In this document: positions 55,537 through 64,000 of the stretch, piece by piece
Layout: the number at the start of each line of letters is the position of its first letter
How positions within the stretch are numbered: the stretch's first letter is position 1
NCBI GenBank assembly: GCA_918026815.1
Contig: CAKJVC010000010.1
Coordinates: forward strand, 1,986,501 to 2,050,500
Source: Chalara sp. BL73
Taxonomy: Eukaryota; Ascomycota; Leotiomycetes; Helotiales
Direction: 5' to 3'
DNA: 64,000 nt
Made by a program: the position numbers and the translations under genes
The notes under the pieces: model-generated
Databases searched by the model: none
What the model saw: only the letters and a program-made list of their open reading frames with translations
What the model was told of the DNA's origin: nothing

Positions 55537-56815
55537 GTTTATTTAGTTGAACATTTCGAGAATACGATTCCATTGGACTTCTTACACAGCAACCTGCTAA
55601 GAAAATATGTTGACTTCGGTGTTCTTACCCAAGAGAGTTATTGAGCTATGTTGTTATTGAATTTCGGTTAAGTTTATTATACCTGGCTACGAATCATGTG
55701 GTGTTAAGCCATGTTGTGTTTTCGAGCGTGCAGACTACGCATTTGCCATGCCCTTAGCGGGGCTGGGGGTGCTGAGTTGATGGCGCAGTTTGCCGAACAA
55801 ATTTGAAGGTGGGGTAAATACAGAGCCTAGTGATGCGAAGGCAAGGGGGGTTGAAACTTATTGGAATTTCTATTCTTCACTAAACGACCTTAAATAACGA
55901 ATAAAGTAGGTTCTAATGTTGCGGACCTAATACTAAAAGTAGCGGCAGCGACAGATGGAGTAACCTTAGAGCTACGCCGATAATTACAACCGGCAAGCAG
56001 TAATAGAAGTGTGATGTATATTCTATTTTGTGACTCTACATGCCCCCCAGCCTCTTTGACGCTAGATTGCGCTTTCATAGCGCCCCATTAACCTGACTGG
56101 TCTCACATGCCAGCGAACCCGATGCAGATGTCAGCCCCACTTCATTTGGCACCAAACCAGATAATGAAAAAAGCTCGGACACCATCATCAGTGAGGCGAG
56201 GCTGAACCTGACGGAACAGCGCCGCTGTGCGGTTACCCATTTTGGTGCATTCGGGACTCATAAAGAATCTACTGTAGGGAGAGTGTGCTGGATGATTTTC
56301 TCTCTTTGTGTTTATTATATATGCTCTTGCTTGAGAAGGCCAAAAAATATGATTTACATGACGCTGTTGAGCCGCATCAGCTGTAGTCCTTGCGGGCACT
56401 GAGCACTAACTCCTCGTGAAATGCACCCTGATTGAACGCCATATTTGAACGCCTTGCGCGCCTGACAACCATGCATTCAAGTCTTGGGCATTCACCTTTC
56501 AGCATGCAGTTTGTAGCATCAGGCGGGCAACGCATGCATGTGCAGAATTGAGGCTTCCTGCAACCCAGAAAGCACCATGAATGCCTTGAGGGCCCAAGGC
56601 ATTCGTTAGCCCCTCCAATGATTCGACCCGTCGCAGCGTAAGCTTCTTGGAACCTATCACCAATCAGTTCAAATATGCGACGGCTTTCGGGCGTACCTTT
56701 CCACCTCGGCCACTACTTCCGACCCTACCCCAAAATCGCTATCTCGACTTGACGTCGTGTTCTCGACCCTCGATCGGAAGGGAGTCCCCAGAAAGGGCCG
56801 CCGCATTCTCCAGTT
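55537..56815. other. Intergenic stretch upstream of the plus-strand PNP-NACHT gene
   Basis: No gene was recognised; short open frames at 56,142-56,399 and 56,647-56,916 lack motifs. A block around 55,970-56,040 (CGGCAAGCAGTAATA and ATATTCTATTTTGTGACT) recurs in split form at 60,758-60,886 downstream of the receptor, suggesting a shared 3'-flank or repeat piece. Confidence 0.4.
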
Positions 56816-59800
56816 ATGCCGGAACTAAATATCTACACAATCGGATGGATCTGCGCTGTTGGAAAGGAGCTTGTCGCAGCCACGGCATTCCTAGACGAGA
56901 AGCACGACGACCCTGACCAGCTGCCTGCCAATGACAACAACACATATATCTTAGGTCGCATTGGAAAGCACAACGTGGTTATTGCTGCTTTGCCGCATTG
57001 GCAGTATGGTCTCGTTAGCGCCGCTACAGTCGCAAGGGATATGGTGCGCAGTTTCCCTAACGTAAGGATTGGGCTGATGGTCGGCATCGGCGGCGGCGTA
57101 CCAAGTCCGAAGCACGATATTCGTTTAGGCGATATTGTTGTTAGTTCTCCTGGATATAGCAGTGGTGGAGTGTTGCAATATGATTACGGCCAGACTATAC
57201 AGGATGTAAGCTTTACTGTTACTGGGTATTTGAATCAACCGCCACAATGTCTCTTAACTGCTGTATCTGTCCTCGAGGCTCAGCATGAAAGTGATGGTCA
57301 CGATATCGATGCAAAGATTGATCGTGTTCTCGACAAAAAACCAAGATTACGGGCGAAATACCGAAAGCCAGACCCCGGCACAGACAGGCTGTACAGCTCA
57401 TCCTATATACATTCTGGCGGCGAAAATGAAGATTGTGCGGCTGTATGTAATAACATCTCGAAGATGCTTGCTCGAGTTGAGCGAAGTGATGAGCAGGACA
57501 GCCCCACGATCCACTACGGTATCATCGCTTCTGCAAACCAGTTGATGAAAGACGCAAATATACGAGATAAGCTTTCGTCTGAGAAGGACGTTTTGTGTTT
57601 TGAAATGGAGGCTGCTGGGCTGATGAACCATTTCCCTTGTGTTGTGATCCGCGGCATCTGCGACTACTCGGACACACATAAAAACACAATTTGGCAAGGC
57701 TATGCGGCGATGGTGGCGGCAGCGTATGCAAAGGATCTTCTTAACAAAGTAGCGCCTAACAAAGTGGAGGGCGAGAGGAGGCTTGTCGAGGTTCTTTCTA
57801 AAGGTTTGTAATAGCGTTGCTACATCTTGTCTTTGAAAGTACTGACTTTAGCTAGTAAATACGAAACTAGATAAAATATCCTCTAAAGTTGAGAATACAC
57901 AGATAAAAGTAGAAGCCATGCATATAGATAAGCATGTTGAAAATGTTATGAAATGGCTTGCAGCGCCTAGCGGCTCAAGCAACCAGAAGAAAGCAATCAA
58001 TGCTCGCCATGAGGGATCTGGCCGACGGTTCATCGAAGGAGAGGCATACATAAAGTGGAAAAGGCAGCATCGATCCTCTTTTCTCTGGCTACATGGAATT
58101 CCAGGTTGCGGGAAGACAATTCTTACGTCTACTGTAATTGAAAATTTGCTGGCGAATCAAAAATGCTCTCCAGCCCTGCTTTACTTCTATTTTGACTTCA
58201 CCGACGCCCAGAAACAGTCTTTTGAGAACACTATCCGCTCTCTTATTGAGCAACTATACTATAAGAATGAAAGCGTGCGAAAACATTTAAATAAAGTGTA
58301 TATCTCTTATGAAAACGGAAGGCAGCAGCCAAGCATCGATTCTTTGCGCAAGGCATTTGCGGACATGATCCAGGAAGCTGGTGAAGCTTGGATTGTGTTA
58401 GACGCACTCGACGAATGCAAATCGCGAAATGAATTCTTTCTTTGGACGAAAGATCTTTTCCAGAGCTCTCAGGCCAGGGTCCATCTCCTCGTCACGAGCC
58501 GGCCCGAACAAGATATTAAGTCAGCTGTCGAACGTTACGCTAATAACGAAGAGATGATTGCTATTCAAGGCGATTTGATAGAGGGAGACATACGCAGTTA
58601 TGTGCAGGCGAGAGTCAGAGAGCACGAGGGATTAAGCAGATGGCAACAGCGACCAGATATTCAGGAGGAGATCGAGGCTGCCCTACTGGAAAAAGCCAGT
58701 GGAATGTAAGAACTCAGATTCGTGCTTAGTCTAGTTGTACTGAATTGTTAGGTTTCGCTGGGTTTCGTGCCAGCTTGACGCTTTAGAAAATTGTCTCGAC
58801 CCGATAACATTGCGGGAAGCAGTCGCATCGCTACCGGCGACATTAGATGAGACGTATGCGCGGATTTTAGACAACATACCTTTAGAGCACGTGCATCATA
58901 CGAGACGGCTTTTACAGATCCTAACATACTCAGAGCGGGCCTTGCGAATTGAAGAAGCTGTTGACGCAATTGCCGTTAACGTAAGACCGGGTGTGCCGCC
59001 GGGTGCCCGATTCGATCCTAAAGATAGAATGCCACGACCGGAAGAGATTACAAGATATTGTTCGAGCCTGGTTGTCCTTATTGAGGCGAAGAATAAAAAC
59101 GAGCAAAAGGCTATAAAAGAGATTCAACTGGCACACTTCTCGGTGAAAGACTATTTGATATCCAACCGTCTAGAAAAGAAAACTGCTCCATACCTGGAAG
59201 AAATAGCTGCTCGGAGTTCTATCGCACAAGTCTGCCTAACTTACTTATTAGAAACTAAAGATATAAGGAATATTGGATCATTCGGAAAGCTCTTCCCTTT
59301 CACTGAGTATTCAGCGCAATACTGGACAAGCCATGCCATAGTATGCGAGCTCAGTAGTCAAGAGGTGTTTACATTAGCGATGGCGCTTCTTTCAAATCCC
59401 GATGCATTAGAAGACTGGCTGCAAATTCACGATCCTGACAGACTGGATATCAACCCATCGTGGGAACCTAGCGATGTAACACCCGGTTTATACTATGCCT
59501 CGCTTGTAGGGCTGTCACGTTGTGTTGAAAGACTAATAGGCGACAATGCCGACGTGAATGCTCAAGGCGGACAGTTTGACAGCGCACTGCAGGCTGCTTC
59601 ATACAAAGGACATCAGAAGATTGTGCAAGTGCTGCTCGCTGCCGGTGCCGACGTGGATGCTCAGAGCGGAGAGTGTGCCAACGCACTGCAGGCTGCTTCA
59701 CTTGAAGGACATCAGGAAATTGTGCAAGTGCTACTCGCTGCCGGTGCCGACGTGAATGCTCAAGGCGGACGGTTTGACAACGCACTGCAGGCCGCTTCAC

Positions 59801-60087
59801 TTGAAGGACATCAGGAAATTGTGCAAGTGCTACTCGCTGCCGGTGCTAACATGAATGCTCAAGGCGGAGCGTGTGGCAACGCACTGCAGGCCGCCTCACT
59901 TGAAGGACATCAGGAAATTGTGCAAGTGCTACTCGCTGCCGGTGCCAATGTGAATGCTCGGGGCGGGTGGTTTGACAACGCACTGCAAGCTGCTTCACAT
60001 GGAGAACATCAGAATATTGTGCAAGTGCTGCTCGCTGCCGGCGCCGATGTGAACGCTCAAGGCGGATGGTTTAGCAACGCACTGTAG
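56816..60087 (+). CDS. PNP-NACHT-ankyrin receptor (fungal NLR-like), 1057 aa, three exons
   Basis: Exons are 56816-57803, 57856-58705 and 58752-60087 (1058 codons). Intron 1 (52 nt) is GTTTGT...GCTAG with branch TACTGAC; intron 2 (46 nt) is GTAAGA...GTTAG, and the join reads GMFRWVSCQLDALENC, a family hallmark. Residues 1-329 are a PNP/UDP-type fold (YTIGWICAVGKELVAATAF, MVGIGGGVPS, CFEMEAAGLMNHFPCVVIRG, CDYSDTHKN). A short coiled stretch (KLDKISSKVENTQIKVEAM) precedes NACHT: Walker A GIPGCGKT (410-417), Walker B VLDALDEC (about 510-517), VTSRPEQD. From about residue 857 there are six ankyrins of 33 aa. The frame ends at a TAG inside the seventh repeat, where the other copies have CAG; ankyrin coding continues past it to about 60,168. 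The protein may therefore be shortened relative to its ancestor. Confidence 0.9.
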
Positions 60088-60169
60088 GCTGCTTCACATG
60101 GAGAACATCAGAACATTGTGCAAGTGATGCTTGGTGCTGGCGACGGCGTTCCCCAGGACGTAGATTAGG

Positions 60170-60888
60170 CCAGTGCGCACAAGTATTACACGATCGAAAA
60201 GCTGTCATCATTAGACAAGTGAAGCTGAAAGCTAACTTTTTGTCATGAAGGGACCAATGCGGTCGAAACGGAGGAGGAAAAGGAGGTTCAAAATACGAAT
60301 CAGTAACAATTGTAAGTTGTTACTCATTCCAACTATATAAAGTTAGCTATTATCTTCGGGTTTCTTCGTAAGTGTTTTTTCCAGCCCTTTAAGCGCATTT
60401 GTTGATGTCAGGCTCTAACTTATACGTATAAGTGTATCTTTCTCGATACGGTACCGTCAATGGTCAGGTCGCCTGAACTGGCACGCTTTTTTCGAACAAA
60501 ATATTTATCACTGTGCTAAGCCCAGTGAGCTAAGTCTCGACGGCAACAAACGTCGGTGTCTAGTTCATGCAGGCTTGCCAAGTCCGAACTAATGTCTTTG
60601 GCGATGTCTCCACGGCTCTAGGACACACGCCAAGTGATTGTCGCAACACCTGTTAAAGATCTCACTTCCGTGAAATGGGTCACCGCCTGAGGTAAGAAAC
60701 ATAGTGGAGTGTAAAGTGGATACTGTAAGGCTAGAATGGTCTCAGTAGACAAACTTGGAGGTATGCCGACAACTACACCTGGCAAGCAGTAATATATGCA
60801 AAAATTAGTGATCGCTTTGGAAATATACTTCGTTGCTCGTGCAAAAGCATGGTTAAAGTGTGATACATATTCTATTTTGTGACTGAAC
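60170..60888. other. Downstream flank, no gene
   Basis: No recognisable gene. The 3' part contains the split copy of the GGCAAGCAGTAATA...TATTCTATTTTGTGACT block also seen at 55,970-56,040. Confidence 0.35.
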
Positions 60889-61119
60889 CTATCCCCTTCT
60901 AATTATATATACCGCACAGAACCCGAGATCAGATCAATCTCTCAGCCGGACCCCGTGAGACGGTTCCGTGAAACCTCTCTGCATGAATCAGTAATCGCGG
61001 TTGGCCGCTCTTCGGCTTTAACGACTGGCAGGTTCTCATCCTTCACCGGACGCCCACGCTGGATACGACGGGAAACGGCCCTTCCCCCACGCCGCAGTAC
61101 GCTGTGATAGCATTGATTG
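60889..61119. repeat. Direct repeat copy 1 (about 231 bp)
   Basis: From CTATCCCCTTCTAATTA to GTGATAGCATTGA. It is nearly identical to 63,309-63,541, 2.4 kb away, with scattered single-base differences. It is of unknown class. One frame reads SISQPDPVRRFRETSLHESV in both copies, but this may be chance. Confidence 0.85.
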
Positions 61120-61609
61120 GCACAAAGGCTGAATGCGAAGCTGGATTTCCTTATTGAGCGGTGCTGGACACTCTCCTACCGCCCGCCTGATCGGGGTTCT
61201 TATCCTTCACGCTATCCATATCGAGGTTATTGCCCTATGTTTATCACGTGACACTATCGTCTACATTTTAAAGTCGACTATGCAGATACACGAATCTGAT
61301 TGCTCCTCAAATTAGCTAGAATGCTCTGCTCGGTAAGGCATTGGCAATACGATTCGCCCTCTCGTAGTCCCTGCTTCGAGCCTTCCCATAATAAATAGTT
61401 CACCACCGTCCCGGTACGACGGCCCGTGCAACCCTTGTGTTTGCTGAATCCTCAATTAGATGACCAGCAGGCAGAAAATGCTAGTCAACAGGAGTACGTC
61501 CGATACATCCATTCATGGTTTCCCTCGATCATCACAATGGCTAGCGACGGAGAACTCGTCTCTCATGGAATAACTACTCTTAGCTCTACTTTTCGCAGCC
61601 CTGTATATA

Positions 61610-62872
61610 TCAAACTTCCAAGAACAAGGTCTTTCCCAAACGCTCTTTAGGCGTCTTAATAAAGAACTCACGAACAGTTACTAGCCTGACGTTTGGATAC
61701 CTGTTGTTGTCGAGCGGTCGTGGGAGTACAGTCTGCCCGTTTAAGGAGTAGTAGGTATAGAATCTGGTTAGAGATATTAGCGCGAAATACGGCAAGGCAG
61801 AATGCGACGAGGGGAGGGAAATTTTTGGTTCGTTGTACTCATTATAGGTGTCTAAGATGTAATCTAGATGCGGAGAGCTCCGCAACCAGATCTCTATCCA
61901 TACCTTAGAGATGAATCCTCGTAATAGAGAAAAAGACTATAGAGACAAATGCCCCTAAGATAATACAGTACTATGTGTGCTTATAGTGCAAGTAGAGGAG
62001 TCAAACTTACAGTCCTAGCCATGCCCTCATGTTACCAGGGTCGCGGTCTCTAGTCTCGTGCATAATCTTGTAAAGATCATCTAAAGTCCCGAGGTTTTGA
62101 ATCTTAGGCTCTAGGTTGTACACGGCTTTGAAGTCGGCGACAATCCCGTGAATGTCAATATAGTCACCTCGGACTGTGTGTAGAGGTTAGCACTCTTGTG
62201 TTTACTTCCGCGAATTTATCTTAGAAGGGTGATAAATCCTTAAAGTCAAAACTTACAAGATAAGAAACCATTAGCTTCTTTATCTAATGCTATCTCCGCG
62301 GTATACTCTGCCGCATTGCCGTATGTTGTAAACTCCCATTTTTCATCACCTGTCCCCCAGTACTTAAAAGTGTTGATTTTATCGTCCCAGATCCCTTGCC
62401 AAGGCCTCTCTAGGAAGCATGCGTTCAACACGTGCACTGCTGTGATTTGTGCTTTCTTCGTTTCTAGATAGGCTTGCACATGCTTCATAGGGTCTTTAAC
62501 CGGGTGGTCGCCAAACTCGAGCTTACGGAAGTCCATACTGTAGTCGGAGGCGACATAGCGAGGTACGCCTTCCGCAATACTAGCATCAATAAGGGTCTTC
62601 TGCCCGTCTATCATAAGAGTGTTGTCTCCAAGGTAGCAGCATATTACCACGTCTGCTTTGCGGACGGCCTCCCGAATGGTTTTGACGTCGTTGGACTGAG
62701 CTTTAAACAGCGTAATACGGGACTCGGAGCGGAGAAGGTCTGGGAGTCTAGATGGGGCGCGGCAGAGACCATTGATGTGTACATTAGGATGTTTGAGAAG
62801 GTGTTTGGTGATGAGGCCGGCTAAGGTTCCTGTGATGCCCGCAATGGCAACGGTGGTGGTAGCAGTTGCCAT
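61610..62872 (-). CDS. NmrA-like / isoflavone-reductase-like NAD(P)-binding protein, 310 aa, three exons
   Basis: Exons are 62872-62257, 62173-62011 and 61763-61610 (933 nt, 311 codons). Intron 1 (83 nt, GTAAGT...ACACAG) and intron 2 (247 nt, GTAAGT...AACCAG, branch CTAAT) both keep frame. The N terminus VAIAGITGTLAGLITKHLL is a Rossmann glycine loop. Downstream are GLCRAPSRL, DASIAEGVPRYVASDYSMDF (the NmrA-type region) and PWQGIWDDKINTFKYWGTGD. Exon 2 reads RGDYIDIHGIVADFKAVYNL. Exon 3 begins FYTYYSLNGQTVLP and ends in a family-type tail (DNNRYPNVRLVTVREFF). Members are sensors of NADP state or reductases of secondary metabolites; the substrate is unknown. Intron 2 is long for this window, so its acceptor is the least certain point. 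Confidence 0.8.
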
Positions 62873-63308
62873 TATATATTAGCAAAAAAGATAAGCTTAT
62901 GGACATCGAAGACTCAGAGTGAATTCAAAAGAAGTACGTATGCATTTATATCGATTGACCCCTCGGGCAGGGAGTATCAAGCTAGTCCAAGAATGTCTCG
63001 CCGGAAGGAAGCATTGAGCTTGTCCAAAAATATCTCGCCGAAAGTCCTTAAAACATTGTACTCGTTTGCCGAGTGCTCCGAACATGACTGAAAGCATATT
63101 TGTTGGTTAATAAGTGTTGGTATCAGGGTCTTACCTTCCACGGGGCAAAAGGCGCAGCTCTACTTTGTAGGCCACGCTCTTGCTCTTGATGGATATGGTA
63201 ATAATTGTTGTTGTATTAGGTTCTACTCTAGATTCTACAAAATGGGGGTTGTGTGGACCACGTGACCTGGTGGGTCATACGCGGATCCGTAAACCCCTAC
63301 TTCCTACA
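62873..63308. other. Short intergenic region upstream of the NmrA-like gene
   Basis: Upstream region of the minus-strand NmrA-like gene. No recognisable gene, and open frames are short and without motifs. Confidence 0.35.
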
Positions 63309-63541
63309 CTATCCCCTTCTAATTACATATACCGCACGGAACCCGAGATCAGATCAATCTCTCAGCCGGACCCCGTGAGACGGTTCCGTGAAACCTCTCT
63401 GCATGAATCAGTAATCGCGGTTAGCCGCTCTTCGGCTTTAACGACTGGCAGGTTCTCATCCTTCACCGGACGCCCAGGCTAGATACGACGGGAAGCGGGC
63501 CCTTCCTCCACGCTGCAGTACGCTGTGATAGCATTGACTGC
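63309..63541. repeat. Direct repeat copy 2 (about 233 bp)
   Basis: Second copy of the 60,889 repeat in the same orientation. Together the two copies bracket the NmrA-like gene. Sequence diverges sharply on both outer and inner sides of each copy. Confidence 0.85.
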
Positions 63542-63744
63542 CACGATCCTCTGTTGATGCTCTTTTTCCAGGGACGCCTCAGGCGGCGTCAAGATAGCGT
63601 CTATTATCGGGTGGGGACGTACACTAACTCTAAACTTCGTTTGGCGAGAGCACCTCTACTTCATACAGTGAGATTGCCCTTAGAATCACCGGGCCTGCTT
63701 AGAACAACCTTTTCCCTTTGTGGTTGTCACTAATCTAGTTCCAG

Positions 63745-64000
63745 CTATGGCGTCGAATCAATACCTTTCATCTTGCGCCCGGGCGTTGTTATCATAATTT
63801 TGTTATCGAGGTCGGCGTCTTTGAGATCTGGAAACTCCTTCATTATCACGCTCTTGATTTTGCCGAACCTGCCCTAGTCCATGGCGGCGATGGTGACAGC
63901 GGCGGGTTCCAGGGCCATATTGCCCATAATCTCGGCGGCTTTTTTGCCATCTGCCTCCTCGCTGCCGCAGAAAATGTGGAAGACGGAGGGGGCGTTACTC
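63745..64000 (-). pseudogene. GC-rich gene fragment at the right edge, one in-frame stop
   Basis: A minus-strand frame enters from beyond the window (NAPSVFHIFCGSEEADGKKA, EIMGNMALEPAAVTIAAMD), meets a TAG at 63,874-63,876, and resumes in the same frame (GRFGKIKSVIMKEFPDLKDA, MITTPGRKMKG) to a TAG at 63,745. The text is protein-like and richer in G+C than the neighbours. I do not recognise the family. A CAG-to-TAG change would explain the stop, but an intron or a true gene end cannot be excluded. Confidence 0.35.

Noticed and set aside
1..64000. tRNA, rRNA or riboswitch genes
   Set aside because: None was recognised by eye on either strand; a tRNA or covariance-model scan would be needed to exclude them.

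Overview
The window is filamentous ascomycete (Pezizomycotina) nuclear DNA. The evidence is short spliceosomal introns (mostly 44-83 nt) with GT...AG ends, CTAAC/CTGAC-like branch sites, many HET (heterokaryon incompatibility) domains, a Zn(II)2Cys6 regulator, and several families of fungal solo LTRs and a Tad1-like LINE remnant. The species cannot be named from the sequence alone. It reads as a gene-poor, transposon-scarred accessory region devoted to NLR-like and HET-type non-self recognition genes.

Layout from left to right. 1-2.2 kb: a HET protein (minus) whose 3' end runs into a membrane-protein reading frame that leaves the window. 2.7-4.3 kb: a decayed aminoglycoside-phosphotransferase-like gene. 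6.3-9.5 kb: an intact HET-NB-ARC-TPR receptor (plus, three exons). 9.6-14.4 kb: LTR fragments, a 5'-truncated HET gene and a HET pseudogene. 14.9-15.3 kb: a hAT-type MITE with a perfect 8-bp target duplication. 18.5-20.7 kb: a HET gene truncated at an LTR and split by an 846-bp inverted-repeat element. 22.6-26.1 kb: a divergent pair, a short-chain dehydrogenase (minus) and a Zn(II)2Cys6 factor (plus). 27.8-33.4 kb: a retroelement graveyard (solo LTRs, a gag-only element, LINE ORF1 remnant). 34.4-38.2 kb: a second HET-NB-ARC-TPR receptor (minus). 41.6-43.3 kb: another HET pseudogene. 44.0-46.6 kb: a complete-looking Mutator-like element with an intact 656-aa transposase. 46.9-48.2 kb: a NACHT-ankyrin pseudogene. 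48.9-53.8 kb: a PNP-NACHT-ankyrin receptor (minus) with a terminal ZZ finger on a small exon. 54.4-55.5 kb: a DUF6594-like membrane protein pseudogene hit by a solo LTR. 56.8-60.1 kb: a PNP-NACHT-ankyrin receptor (plus). 61.6-62.9 kb: an NmrA-like oxidoreductase (minus). The right edge holds a GC-rich gene fragment.

The four intact receptor genes share one plan: an N-terminal signalling or enzymatic domain (HET or purine-nucleoside-phosphorylase fold), a central STAND NTPase, and a C-terminal array of nearly identical repeats (42-aa TPRs or 33-aa ankyrins). Such high internal identity is known in fungal NLRs as a sign of rapid repeat turnover, and it suggests these arrays are evolving recognition surfaces. 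HET domains usually act as cell-death effectors, so the simplest reading is a linked battery of allorecognition or immune receptors plus their dead relatives. All gene models are manual: exon junctions were chosen where splice signals and reading frame agree. No database search or base-composition calculation was run.
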